DNA of 27,725 nucleotides. Origin: CAZHLD01 sp964533185. GTDB taxonomy: Bacteria; Acidobacteriota; Terriglobia; Acidiferrales; UBA7541. This document shows positions 9,866 to 16,759 of this stretch, piece after piece. Under the pieces are notes generated by a model. The model saw nothing but the letters and a program-made list of their open reading frames with translations. It did no database searches and was not told the origin of the DNA. The position numbers and the translations under genes are program-made. The stretch lies in NCBI GenBank assembly GCA_964533185.1, contig CAZHLD010000036.1, positions 1-27,725 of the forward strand. Reading direction: 5' to 3'. Within the stretch, counting starts at the first letter, position 1. The number at the start of each line of letters is the position of its first letter.

Positions 9866-10777
9866 ATGAAAAACCCTTCCACTCGCGCACTCTTCTTCTG
9901 CTTCCTTTGCCTTCTCCTTTTTTCTTCCGGGCCGTCTTTGCCCGCACAGTCCATGCCTGCCGACTACGCCGAGGTGCTGCAAGTCCTCGCCCGGCAGGGC
10001 GATTTCGCCGACGGCGTCCTCCGCGTCGGCCTGCCTCGCGGCGACCTTCGTGTCCTGGTGGCCGGCGTACCCACACCCACTCCCTTCGGCTTCGGCGGCT
10101 GGATCGCTCTCACCAAGGGTGATGCCGGCATGGACGTCATGATGGGCGATCTCGTCCTCCTCGAGGATGAAGTGAATCCGGTCATGAGCGCCCTGCTCGA
10201 AAACGGTCTCGAGGTCACCGCCCTCCACAATCATTTCTTCTGGGAACAGCCGCGCATCTTCTATATGCACGTCCACGGGCACGGCCGCGCCGCCGACCTC
10301 GCCCGCCGCATTCGCCCGGCACTCGCCCTCTTCATCAAACCTGCTTTGGCGCCTTCCCCGGGTAGCGCCCCGCCCGAGCAGCGTCTCGACGCCAAACAAC
10401 TCTCCGCCATCATCGGTCATCCCGGCGTCATCTCAGGCGCCGTTTACAAGATCACCGTTGGCCGCCCCGACCTCGACGTCCGCGAAATGGGCGCTCTCAT
10501 CAACTCCCGCATGGGCCTTAACACCTGGGCTGCCTTCACCGGCACCATAGACGACGCCGTCATTGCTGGCGACTTCGCCATGGTCGAAGATCAGCTCACC
10601 CCCGTCCTGAAAACCTTGCGCCAGCGCGGCCTCCACGTCGTCGCCATCCACCATCACATGACCTCTTCACGCCCCGTCGTCATCTTTCTCCACTACTGGG
10701 GCCGCGGCAAAGCCGTCACTCTGGCCGAAGGTTTCCGCGCCGCCCTCGACATCACCAATTCAAGGAAACCTCAGTGA
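9866..10777 (+). CDS. Secreted DUF1259 protein with duplicated His-rich domain
   Basis: The 303-residue protein has a signal peptide (residues about 1-28, ending LPAQS) and two copies of the DUF1259 fold. The first copy has FGFGGWIALTK followed by VTALHNHFFWEQPRIFYMHV and HGHGRAADLARR. The second has WAAFTG followed by VVAIHHHMTSSRPVVIFLHY and WGRGKA. Matching histidine clusters at the end of both copies could bind metal (inference). DUF1259/LpqO-like proteins have no assigned function but are often next to chrA or ChrB-domain genes, as here. The start is two bases after the ChrB-domain stop, and the stop overlaps the GTG start of the biotin carrier gene (GTGA), so translation is probably coupled. 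It acts outside the cytoplasm, unlike its operon partners. Confidence 0.88.
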   Translation: MKNPSTRALFFCFLCLLLFSSGPSLPAQSMPADYAEVLQVLARQGDFADGVLRVGLPRGDLRVLVAGVPTPTPFGFGGWIALTKGDAGMDVMMGDLVLLEDEVNPVMSALLENGLEVTALHNHFFWEQPRIFYMHVHGHGRAADLARRIRPALALFIKPALAPSPGSAPPEQRLDAKQLSAIIGHPGVISGAVYKITVGRPDLDVREMGALINSRMGLNTWAAFTGTIDDAVIAGDFAMVEDQLTPVLKTLRQRGLHVVAIHHHMTSSRPVVIFLHYWGRGKAVTLAEGFRAALDITNSRKPQ

Positions 10778-11274
10778 AGCTCGAAGTCCAAATCGCCGGC
10801 CGGACGCGCGTAGTTGAGGTTGCCCGCGAAGGCCCGCGCCTTCTCATGCGCCTCGATGGATGCGAGCTCGCCGCCGACGCTGTCGAAGTCGCCACCGGCA
10901 CCTACTCGATCCTTCTCGAAGGCCAGTCGTTCGAAGTCCGCGTCCAGCCCGAGCCCGGCGGCCACCTGCACGTCCAGACCCATGGCGAAGAATTCCCCGT
11001 CGAAATCCGCGACCCCCGCGTCTGGCGCGGCAAGCGCGGCGGCGTACTCGAAGCCGAAGGACGCCAACAGGTCACCGCGCCTATGCCCGGAAAAATTGTG
11101 CGCGTCCTCGTCGTCGCTGGGGATAAGGTTGAAGCCGGTCAGGGACTGCTGGTGGTCGAAGCGATGAAGATGCAGAACGAAATCCGTGCGCCCAAGTCCG
11201 GCACCGTCGAGCGCGTCCTCGTCTCCGAAGGCCAGGCCGTCAACTCCGGCCACGTCCTCGCCATCGTCGCCTAA
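10774..11274 (+). CDS. Biotin carboxyl carrier protein of acyl-CoA carboxylase
   Basis: The 166-residue protein has a C-terminal biotinyl/lipoyl domain (about residues 95-166): APMPGKIVRVLV, then VVEAMKMQNEI with the biotinylated lysine at about residue 132, then LAIVA at the end. The N-terminal ~90 residues are beta-rich, with SILLEGQSFEVRVQPEPGG, and resemble the BT/linker region of propionyl-CoA-carboxylase-type alpha subunits. That supports the view that this gene and the biotin carboxylase at 7871 are two halves of one alpha subunit. The start is a GTG that overlaps the preceding stop, with AAGGAAA upstream. It accepts CO2 on biotin and presents it to a carboxyltransferase encoded elsewhere. 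Confidence 0.93.
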   Translation: MKLEVQIAGRTRVVEVAREGPRLLMRLDGCELAADAVEVATGTYSILLEGQSFEVRVQPEPGGHLHVQTHGEEFPVEIRDPRVWRGKRGGVLEAEGRQQVTAPMPGKIVRVLVVAGDKVEAGQGLLVVEAMKMQNEIRAPKSGTVERVLVSEGQAVNSGHVLAIVA

Positions 11275-11298
11275 AACAACACACACACAGCGCGCGGC

Positions 11299-11383
11299 GT
11301 AGGGGCACGGTACATCGTGCCCGCCTCTTCCGAATTTCGGATTTCCAGTTTCGAGTTTCGATTTACGAGTTACGAATAACGAT
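11299..11383. repeat. Dispersed palindromic repeat, copy 1
   Basis: A GTAGGGGCACG motif leads into a hairpin (GGGCACG at 11303-11309 pairing with CGTGCCC at 11316-11322). A tail rich in TTTCGA, TTACGA and ACGAGTTACGAAT words runs to the stop of the following minus-strand gene. The same head and tail occur at 13968-14060. It lies between convergent genes and could help terminate both, but it lacks a clean T-tract. A short CA-rich run (11276-11290) precedes it. Confidence 0.65.
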
Positions 11384-12463
11384 TTACTGCTTGGCAGGCT
11401 GCGCTGCGGCCGCCGGCGTCTTGGTCACTTCCGGCAGTTTCCCGGCGGATTCGAGCACCTGCTTGGCGAGGTAGTTGTCCACCTTGGCGGAGTCGCGCAG
11501 CGTAGTGCGGTACGCCGCGCCGAGCAGTTGTTCCTTGCGGTTGCGCAGGTTTTCGCGGATGGACTGCTGCACGGCGGGGTCGGACAGCTCGCGCTGCCCG
11601 GGCGTTTCCCGAGCCACCAGTTTCAGGATGCGGTAGCTTTCACGCAACGCAATCACGTTGCTCACCTGACCGGGCGTCATCGTCAGCACCATTTTCTTCA
11701 GTGCGGGGTCAGACTGGCTCAGCGCCGACTCCGGGATGTACCCCAAATCCCCGCCTGTCGAAGCCGTCACCGAGTCTTCCGAATAATCCATCGCCAGTTG
11801 CGCGAAGTCCGCGCCGCCCCGCAACCGCTCGATCAGCGCCGCGGCCTTGCGCCGCGCCTCGGCGTCGGTGGTAGCGTCGTCGCTCTTCCGGTTGCGGATC
11901 TGCGGGTCTTTCCGCGACGTCACCACGATCTGCAGGATGCGGAACTGCGCTTCCGGCACATTGAACTGCGCCCGGTTCTGGTTATAGAAGTCGGCCACGT
12001 CCTGGTCGGTGATGGTAATCTTTGACACCACGTCGCGGTTGATCAGTTTCTTGATCGAAAGCTCCCGCCGCAGGTCGCGCTTCAGGTCCTCGACGGTAAC
12101 CCCGCGCTCCTTCATCTGCCGCTGGAACTCGTCCTCCGTGTACGGGCTCTTCAACTCCGTGAAGCGGTCTTCCACCTCGCCGTCCGACGCTTCGAGGTTT
12201 TGCTTCTTGGCCAGCGCAAGGAGGATCTCGTTGGTCACCAGCTCATCGAGAATATTCATCATCAGCGAAAGGGACTCTTCCCGTGACGGCTGCTGGTTGT
12301 CCGGCGCGACGCGGCTCCGGTAATACTTTTCCACCTCGGCGCGCTTAATCTCCTTGCCGTTCACCATTGCCCAGGTGTCCGGCCCAGTCGGCGTCTGCTT
12401 CTTGCAGCCCGCCGCCCACACCACGAGCGCAAGGATCCCCACGATTGGTAGGAGGCGTTTCAC
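11384..12463 (-). CDS. SurA/PpiC-type peptidyl-prolyl isomerase lipoprotein
   Basis: This is a 359-residue exported foldase. The N-terminus is a lipoprotein signal (KRLLPIVGILALVVWAAGC, lipidated Cys at residue 20). A SurA-N-like helical region with VNGKEIKRAEVEKYY comes next, then a parvulin PPIC domain at about residues 170-275 with FRILQIVV, GGADFAQLAMDYSED and GGDLGYIPESAL. The C-terminal helix and low-complexity Ala/Pro tail are probably disordered. It would help fold or target envelope proteins in the periplasm. The start is a GTG with an excellent AAAGGAG eight bases upstream. It is downstream of and co-directional with the L28 gene, with about 70 bases between, so the two may share a transcript. 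Confidence 0.93.
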   Translation of the reverse strand: MKRLLPIVGILALVVWAAGCKKQTPTGPDTWAMVNGKEIKRAEVEKYYRSRVAPDNQQPSREESLSLMMNILDELVTNEILLALAKKQNLEASDGEVEDRFTELKSPYTEDEFQRQMKERGVTVEDLKRDLRRELSIKKLINRDVVSKITITDQDVADFYNQNRAQFNVPEAQFRILQIVVTSRKDPQIRNRKSDDATTDAEARRKAAALIERLRGGADFAQLAMDYSEDSVTASTGGDLGYIPESALSQSDPALKKMVLTMTPGQVSNVIALRESYRILKLVARETPGQRELSDPAVQQSIRENLRNRKEQLLGAAYRTTLRDSAKVDNYLAKQVLESAGKLPEVTKTPAAAAQPAKQ

Positions 12464-12533
12464 AGGATGTACTCCTTTGTCGGTGCGATGCCGTAATGTG
12501 TCATGCAGATGGTCGAGAAGGCAGGGAGCGGCT

Positions 12534-12725
12534 TCAAGCAGCTTTCTTCACGCGGCCTGAGCGAATGCAGGCCGTGCACACGCGCACGTGTTTCTGCACG
12601 CCCTTGACGATCGCCCGCACCCGCCGCAGGTTCGGGTTCCAGCGCCGCCGCCGCTTGTTGTTCGCGTGACTGATGATATTTCCAAACTGCGGCCCCTTGC
12701 CGCACAATTCGCATTTCTGGGCCAT
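12534..12725 (-). CDS. rpmB: 50S ribosomal protein L28
   Basis: The 63-residue protein begins MAQKCELCGKGPQFGN and continues with the L28 core ISHANNKRRRRWNPNLRR. Two CxxC pairs (Cys5/Cys8 and Cys50/Cys53) make this the zinc-binding (C+) form. The ATG at 12725 has TAGGAG five bases upstream; an in-frame upstream ATG at 12767 would add 14 hydrophobic residues and is not the real start. It is a structural component of the large ribosomal subunit. No L33 gene is adjacent, although the two genes are paired in many other bacteria. Confidence 0.97.
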   Translation of the reverse strand: MAQKCELCGKGPQFGNIISHANNKRRRRWNPNLRRVRAIVKGVQKHVRVCTACIRSGRVKKAA

Positions 12726-12781
12726 CGCTGCTCCTATCAGTAAAAATAACGGAAAAACAAACACCATTCTAGCAGAGAAGC

Positions 12782-13876
12782 TCAGGGCCCGGAAGCGCCC
12801 TGTGAACGCGCCGCTGTCGCAGCGCGTTTTGCGGGTTTGCGCCGCAGCGACGCCATCGCCGCATCATCATCCGGCAGGAAGTATCCCACCACAATTCCCA
12901 TCGCCCCGTCCGGCAGGCTCTTCCCGGTTGGGTTGCTGTATTCGGCCGTAGTCTTCAGCCGCTCGCCCGCCTTCAACCGGTATCCCCCGCGCTCATAGAA
13001 CGTCACCATCGGCATCGTGACGATCCGCCCCTGCGCATCGAGCTGCGCCCGCAGCTCGGCCACTTTTTCATTCTTCGTCAGGTTCTCGAGGAACAGCCCC
13101 TCCCCGTAGTCGTGCATGTGCCCGCCCACGCCCAGCAGCGTCCCCGCGCGTTTTATGGAAATTTCGCCCGACGTCCAGGTCTGCCCAGGCGCAAGCGTGT
13201 AGCCCGAGTCGCGGCACTCCATCACGTCAAACCACGCCGGATAGACGCTCTTCAATTGCGCCCCCGCCGACCGCAGCCGGTACTCGAGCCGCACTTCGAG
13301 GTACGTCTCCGGGTACGACTGCTCGGTCGGGTTGTGGAACATCGTCTCGATCCGTATGCGGTCTCCCGGCAGCACGCGGTAGCCAAACCCTTCCACCGCC
13401 GGCCAATCGTTCATCTCTCCGCCCGCGCCGAAAATGTGTTCCTCTTTATTGGGACACAAAAAATCCGACCGCCCCGTGTGCCAGAACGCCACGTGGTGCA
13501 GCACGCGTCCGGGCACCGCCTGCCCCGCCGCGTCCACCAGACGCGGATGGAACGCCACCACCCAGCCGTCCATCGCCACGCCCCAGAACTTGTCCGCCGG
13601 TTGAGCCATCGCCATGTGGTCCGAGTTCGCCGGCAGCTTTACCGGCCCCAGCCGCAGCGTGAGCGTCTGCTTTGTCGGGTCGTCGCTCGACGTCAGCTTC
13701 ACTCCCGTCGCAATCTTGTGCTTCATCGCATGGTGGCCGTGCTGGGCGGTTTGCCCGTGCTCGCTCTGCGCCACCGCAATCCCCGCCGCTGGCATCCCGA
13801 TCAGCGCCGCCACAAACCCTGCCGTCAAAAACGTGGCCCCCGCCGCCGCAATCCGTCTCATCCTTCTCGCTTCCAT
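12782..13876 (-). CDS. Secreted PHM/DBM-like copper monooxygenase-type protein
   Basis: The 364-residue protein starts with a basic n-region (MEARRMRR) and a hydrophobic signal segment, followed by a His/Met-rich stretch (HGQTAQHGHHAMKHK). I do not know a named family member, but the order and spacing of likely copper ligands match peptidylglycine hydroxylating and dopamine-beta monooxygenases. These are His127-His128 in VLHHVAFW, His181 in METMFHNP-type context (IETMFHNP), His253/His255 in GVGGHMHDYG, and Met326 in DGAMGIV. Spacing of about 53, 72 and 71 residues resembles PHM (64, 70, 70). Two cysteines (about 141 and 221) may form a disulfide. Start choice: the ATG at 13876 has GGAG nine bases upstream; the frame is open back to 14020, but that part crosses a repeat. 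It is about 60 bases upstream of rpmB on the same strand. That it is a gene is near certain; the copper assignment is inference. Confidence 0.8.
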   Translation of the reverse strand: MEARRMRRIAAAGATFLTAGFVAALIGMPAAGIAVAQSEHGQTAQHGHHAMKHKIATGVKLTSSDDPTKQTLTLRLGPVKLPANSDHMAMAQPADKFWGVAMDGWVVAFHPRLVDAAGQAVPGRVLHHVAFWHTGRSDFLCPNKEEHIFGAGGEMNDWPAVEGFGYRVLPGDRIRIETMFHNPTEQSYPETYLEVRLEYRLRSAGAQLKSVYPAWFDVMECRDSGYTLAPGQTWTSGEISIKRAGTLLGVGGHMHDYGEGLFLENLTKNEKVAELRAQLDAQGRIVTMPMVTFYERGGYRLKAGERLKTTAEYSNPTGKSLPDGAMGIVVGYFLPDDDAAMASLRRKPAKRAATAARSQGASGP

Positions 13877-13967
13877 GCCTCTGCTCTCCACCCGACTCAC
13901 CTTCATCCGCCGCGCATCATACGCCACCGCCCCTCTCCCCGCCATCCACGCCACTCCCTCTTCATCC

Positions 13968-14060
13968 GTAGGGGCACGATACTTGTGGTGAGCGAAGCCG
14001 AACCACATCGTGCCCCGCATCCCCGATTCACGAGTTACGAATCACAAGTCACGCTTCACG
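13968..14060. repeat. Dispersed palindromic repeat, copy 2
   Basis: It has the same GTAGGGGCACG head as at 11299 but with longer arms: GGGGCACGAT (13971-13980) pairs perfectly with ATCGTGCCCC (14007-14016). Nested inside is a GTGGT/ACCAC stem flanking GAGCGAAGCCGA. The tail (14022-14060) repeats the ACGAGTTACGAATCAC type of words seen after copy 1. It lies between the PHM-like gene and the tRNA. Confidence 0.65.
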
Positions 14061-14101
14061 GTTTGGCCGGTCCATCTCTCTGTGCCTTTCCTCCACTCTT
14101 C

Positions 14102-14130
14102 TTGACGCTCCTCCCTCCCTGCCTCACAAT
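14102..14130 (+). promoter_or_regulatory. Sigma-70-type promoter for tRNA-Ala
   Basis: A TTGACG -35 box (14102-14107) and a CACAAT -10 box (14125-14130) are separated by 17 bases, placing a transcription start near 14137, about 57 bases before the tRNA. The -35 matches consensus at five of six positions and the -10 at four of six. Confidence 0.45.
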
Positions 14131-14193
14131 ATTGCTGGAGTGGTTGGAAGCCGTTGGATCTTTCTCCAACTTCCAATCTCCAACCTCGAACAC

Positions 14194-14269
14194 GGGCGTG
14201 TAGCTCAGTTGGGAGAGCACCTGCTTTGCAAGCAGGGGGTCGAGGGTTCGAATCCCTTCACGTCCACCA
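14194..14269 (+). tRNA. tRNA-Ala (anticodon TGC)
   Basis: A complete cloverleaf of 76 bases. The acceptor stem GGGCGTG pairs with CACGTCC, the D-arm is GCTCAGTTGGGAGAGC, the anticodon arm is CCTGC-TTTGCAA-GCAGG with anticodon TGC, and the T-arm is GAGGG-TTCGAAT-CCCTT. The discriminator is A and the CCA end is encoded. It reads alanine codons, mainly GCA. It is isolated here and not in an rRNA spacer. tRNA 3' ends are common integration targets, but no integrase or repeated tRNA end is visible downstream. Confidence 0.97.
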
Positions 14270-14325
14270 AATTCTTAGAACCGAGCGGGACATAGCAGGT
14301 GCGGTGGAACGTTCACCCGGATGGT

Positions 14326-14505
14326 TCATCTGCGAACGTCTTTGGACTTGCGCGTCCCCGCTTTTTTCTTGCCGCCCATGGAACGCAACTGCTCGGCTGA
14401 GGCGCGGACCTGCTCGGCCATGCGGATCTTTTCCGGCCACGAAAGAGCCTTGCGGCTCTTCTGCCACCGGGCCTTTTTTTCTAACAGCTGTTTGATTTCA
14501 CTCAT
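14326..14505 (-). CDS. Small basic helical protein overlapping a nucleotidyltransferase gene
   Basis: A 59-residue protein that starts MSEIKQLLEKKARWQKSRKA, continues with LSWPEKIRMAEQVRASAEQL and ends in a lysine/arginine-rich tail. Its ATG lies inside the last codons of the upstream nucleotidyltransferase gene (8-base overlap, ATGAGTGA), so translation is probably coupled. The helical core with WPEKIRMAEQVR resembles small proteins I know from bacterial nucleotidyltransferase pairs, where the partner typically carries a K..R..LA.LP..EKL type motif. That suggests a two-gene module, possibly toxin-antitoxin-like (inference). No function is proven. Codon use is ordinary for the genome and the overlap is typical of a real gene. 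Confidence 0.7.
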   Translation of the reverse strand: MSEIKQLLEKKARWQKSRKALSWPEKIRMAEQVRASAEQLRSMGGKKKAGTRKSKDVRR

Positions 14506-15007
14506 TCAGAAACCTGTTCTCGAATCGTCGCCAAGCTTCGGCCAGGCTGTGTCGCCCGGCCAGCCGCTCGATTCCCCCCCGGCTGACACTGCCCGATTCG
14601 AGCAGGGCCAGAATTCGCGCGTAATCTTTGGCACGACCTGCGCTCAGGGCAATCACCGCCAGGTGGTCCGCCTGCACAACGCGGAAGGGAACGCCTTCGA
14701 AATCGACTGTCTCGGCCTGCTCCATCGCCTCACGAGTGAGAGGGTTGAACACGGGCACGAACTGCACCGGCCAGCCGCCAACCGGAATCGCTTCGCCCTC
14801 GGGACGATACCCTTTGGCGGCACAGAACCCGTAAACGCCGCTCAGCGCGTCGACCCGGTCGGGGAATGGCACCGCCACCAGTACGTCTGCATCCAGAGTG
14901 GCTACCGGCTCAGTGTAGCGCATCTGAGCTATCGCGCCAAAAATGGCGTAGTTCACGATCACGCCTGCGGAAAGCATCTCGTTCAGCAACTGGGCGAGTT
15001 CCTTCAC
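14498..15007 (-). CDS. Nucleotidyltransferase-fold protein (AbiEii-like)
   Basis: A 169-residue protein with a minimal nucleotidyltransferase core. YAIFGAIAQMRYTEPVATLD and the following ADVLVAV give the Gly-Ala turn (residues 24-25) and the two acidic residues of the DxD pair (Asp39, Asp41). A later FRVVQADHLAVIALSAGRAKDYARI block resembles the C-terminal lysine-containing segment of the AbiEii/AbiGii and MNT-type families. A start at GTG 15007 gives the expected N-terminus KELAQLLNEML; no ribosome-binding site is obvious, and an internal ATG at 14977 is the alternative. The next gene overlaps its stop by 8 bases. Related enzymes transfer nucleotides to tRNA or proteins in toxin-antitoxin or phage-defence modules; that role is only inferred here. 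Confidence 0.75.
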   Translation of the reverse strand: MKELAQLLNEMLSAGVIVNYAIFGAIAQMRYTEPVATLDADVLVAVPFPDRVDALSGVYGFCAAKGYRPEGEAIPVGGWPVQFVPVFNPLTREAMEQAETVDFEGVPFRVVQADHLAVIALSAGRAKDYARILALLESGSVSRGGIERLAGRHSLAEAWRRFENRFLNE

Positions 15008-15054
15008 GCGCTGAGTTTACAAAAAGGCCGGCGGCCTGTCATCCGCTCCTCTTC

Positions 15055-15615
15055 CTACCTCGGCCACAACCACCCAAACACACCCGCGGTCAGCAGCCCG
15101 TAGATTAGCCCGTCAAACAAATGCTTGAGCGTCGCGCTCCACTTCTGGCCCTTCCAAATCGAGTCAGTCAGTACGCCGACGCCGTAGCCCACAAACGCCA
15201 CCGTCCCGGCGATCCGGAACACCGCCAGGTATTGCGCCCCGGGCTGCAGCGTGCGTCCCGTAAGGTAGGCTACAAATACCCCCATCAGCACGGAAAACAG
15301 AAACCACATCGTCAGGTACTTCCCCATCGACGGCGGGCGGCTGGGCATCACGGTGACCATGCCTACCGGTCCTCTCTTGTACTTCTCGATCATCTCGGCC
15401 GATTTCATCTCCTTGTGCGCGGCGACATAAGGAAAAACGTAAAGCCCGGGAGCCACACCCTCCTTCCGCATAGCCTCGAGCAGTTTTTCCTCGTTCGGCA
15501 ACTTCTTGTATTCGCTCTTGTGGTACGGCAGCAGCATGTGGATCACTGAACTGGCCACGAAAACCACCACCGCGGAAAGCAGGATCGGAAGCCACAACTC
15601 TGTCACAGTAACCAT
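15055..15615 (-). CDS. Conserved four-TM membrane protein of unknown function
   Basis: A 186-residue protein with four predicted membrane segments (about residues 7-29, 97-120, 130-153 and 166-185). After the first segment comes a soluble stretch with LPYHKSEYKKLPNEEKLLEA, VAPGLYVFPYV and YKRGPVGMVTVMP. These Pro/Gly/Tyr patterns are recognisably conserved in a family of uncharacterised bacterial membrane proteins, but I know no function. The ATG at 15615 has GAGGAGG five bases upstream; the reading frame extends 23 codons further without coding character. It is co-directional with the nucleotidyltransferase gene (about 47 bases upstream of its start), so they may be co-transcribed. Confidence 0.8.
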   Translation of the reverse strand: MVTVTELWLPILLSAVVVFVASSVIHMLLPYHKSEYKKLPNEEKLLEAMRKEGVAPGLYVFPYVAAHKEMKSAEMIEKYKRGPVGMVTVMPSRPPSMGKYLTMWFLFSVLMGVFVAYLTGRTLQPGAQYLAVFRIAGTVAFVGYGVGVLTDSIWKGQKWSATLKHLFDGLIYGLLTAGVFGWLWPR

Positions 15616-15740
15616 CGCAACCTCCTCTGAAAGTCTGGAGTGGTTCACCCTCCTCCAGCCATCTACGGGCGATAGAGATACCAAAACTGTCCTTCAGTGC
15701 AAGCGGATTTTTGCGGCGCACCTGGAAGATGTCGCAACCC

Positions 15741-15785
15741 CCCGCCGCCTCGACGCCGCGGGTCGTTGCAGCTGGAAGCCTCTCT
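15741..15785 (+). repeat. 45-base direct repeat, copy 1
   Basis: Begins CCCGCCGCCTCGACGCCGCG; the first 25 bases are identical to bases 20869-20893, and the following 20 are about 70% identical (AAGCCTCTCTG against GAGCCTCGCTG). The GC-rich head contains a CGACGCCGCGGGTCG partial palindrome. Both copies lie outside genes. Confidence 0.65.
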
Positions 15786-16029
15786 GACGATCCCTGTTTC
15801 GCGTTTGCAGGAAGGGCTACTGACCAAGAGACTCAATTCGGGCGTGGGGGCGCACTCTATTGCCGCGAGGCCATGAAATCAAGCGTAATTGCTAAACCAG
15901 ATCGGGCGCAAACTAGCAGCAAGACGATCCACAGCGGGCGCTGTCGTGCCGATCTGGGCAAGCTGGATCGGCCTGGTGATTGCTGGCTATCTTGGCTTTG
16001 AGGGCCTGAAGTCGAGCAGGAAGACTTAA

Positions 16030-16201
16030 CAGGGTGCTGAAAAACTCGGTATGACTGTCATTCTGAGGAGCCCGCCGCAGGCGGGCGACGAAGAATCTCT
16101 CAAGTCCTTTGACATCAACAGAGGGATTCTTTCCGGCAAGGCCGGAATCTTCGATCGCTTCGCTCAGAATGACACCTTCAAAACACTTTTTCAGCAGCCT
16201 A
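16030..16201. mobile_element. MITE-like palindromic element A (172 bp)
   Basis: The imperfect terminal inverted repeats are CAGGGTGCTGAAAAAC (16030-16045) and, in reverse complement, TAGGCTGCTGAAAAAG (16186-16201), each directly abutting TTAA (16026-16029 and 16202-16205), a likely target duplication. A second perfect inverted pair lies inside: TGTCATTCTGAG (16056-16067) and CTCAGAATGACA (16163-16174). Within that are two hairpins: GCCCGCC-GCA-GGCGGGC (16070-16086) and TTCCGGC-AAG-GCCGGAA (16131-16147). It has no coding capacity. This architecture suggests a non-autonomous transposable element or a mobile structured repeat; I cannot name the parent transposase family. Confidence 0.7.
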
Positions 16202-16288
16202 TTAAGGGCGCGAACCGTGCTCCATAGTGTGCAACTGGCCACTTGGCCAGTAGCCGCTCACCGTTGACCACCGTATGGTAGGCACCTG

Positions 16289-16759
16289 GTGACGATGATG
16301 GACCACCGGGTTGCCCGGAGCGAATTCAAAAGGGGTCTAACACTCCTGCGGGGCCGCCGTCCAGAACTGGCGCTGCCGCATATTCGACTGGCGGTGGTGC
16401 TCCAGGAGAACGACCCGCACTATCTTTCTTACTTTGGGGTCGCGATTGCCTTGGCCAAGCAGCGGTGGGCCACTGCGGAACTGTATTGCCAAAGGGCGTT
16501 ACGAATGAAACGCGACGAAGCGCGCCTGCATCTGAACTTAGCTGAAGTGTACCTGAGCGCTGGAAGGCGACACGATGCGGTAGAGACTCTCAAACGGGGG
16601 CTGCAATGCGTTCGGCGGCCGTCTCTTCTCATCCGGGCGCTCAGCAGGATTGTCCTGCGTCGCCGGCCGCTGCTCCCCTTCCTAGACCGCAAACACTTTC
16701 TGAACTACTACTCAGGAATGGTTCGGCATCACTTCCTTAGCTTCCTTGCGCAGCTTTAG
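16289..16759 (+). CDS. TPR-repeat protein
   Basis: A protein of about 156 residues with at least two tetratricopeptide units. Residues about 40-73 contain DPHYLSYFGVAIALAKQRWA and AELYCQRALRMKRDE; the next unit contains ARLHLNLAEVYLSAGRRHDA and VETLKRGLQ. The C-terminal 45 residues are basic and aromatic (LRRRPLLPFLDRKHFLNYY). The GTG at 16289 and the ATGs at 16295 and 16298 are all possible starts; none has a strong ribosome-binding site. TPRs mediate protein contacts, and similar short TPR proteins are common in Acidobacteria-like genomes. There is no operon partner. It lies just after a MITE-like element. Confidence 0.75.
   Translation: MTMMDHRVARSEFKRGLTLLRGRRPELALPHIRLAVVLQENDPHYLSYFGVAIALAKQRWATAELYCQRALRMKRDEARLHLNLAEVYLSAGRRHDAVETLKRGLQCVRRPSLLIRALSRIVLRRRPLLPFLDRKHFLNYYSGMVRHHFLSFLAQL

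Larger units (their letters stand above)
15616..16288. other. Gene-free interval with repeats
   Basis: I see no convincing gene in these 673 bases. It holds one copy of a 45-base direct repeat (15741-15785), a MITE-like element (16030-16201) and a small perfect inverted repeat ACTGGCC-ACTT-GGCCAGT (16234-16251) 38 bases before the TPR gene, which could be an operator or only a chance palindrome. Confidence 0.6.

Noticed and set aside
13112..14203. 363-residue plus-strand frame over the PHM-like gene and into the tRNA
   Set aside because: Arg/His/Pro-rich antisense shadow that runs into a tRNA gene.
14194..14269. tRNA as an integration site for an island
   Set aside because: No integrase gene and no repeated tRNA 3' end could be found downstream in the window.
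14258..14467. 69-residue minus-strand frame overlapping the tRNA 3' end
   Set aside because: It overlaps the tRNA and is out of frame with the better-supported small gene at 14326-14505.
15913..16242. Minus-strand frame across element A
   Set aside because: It is made of repeat and hairpin sequence; no coding character.
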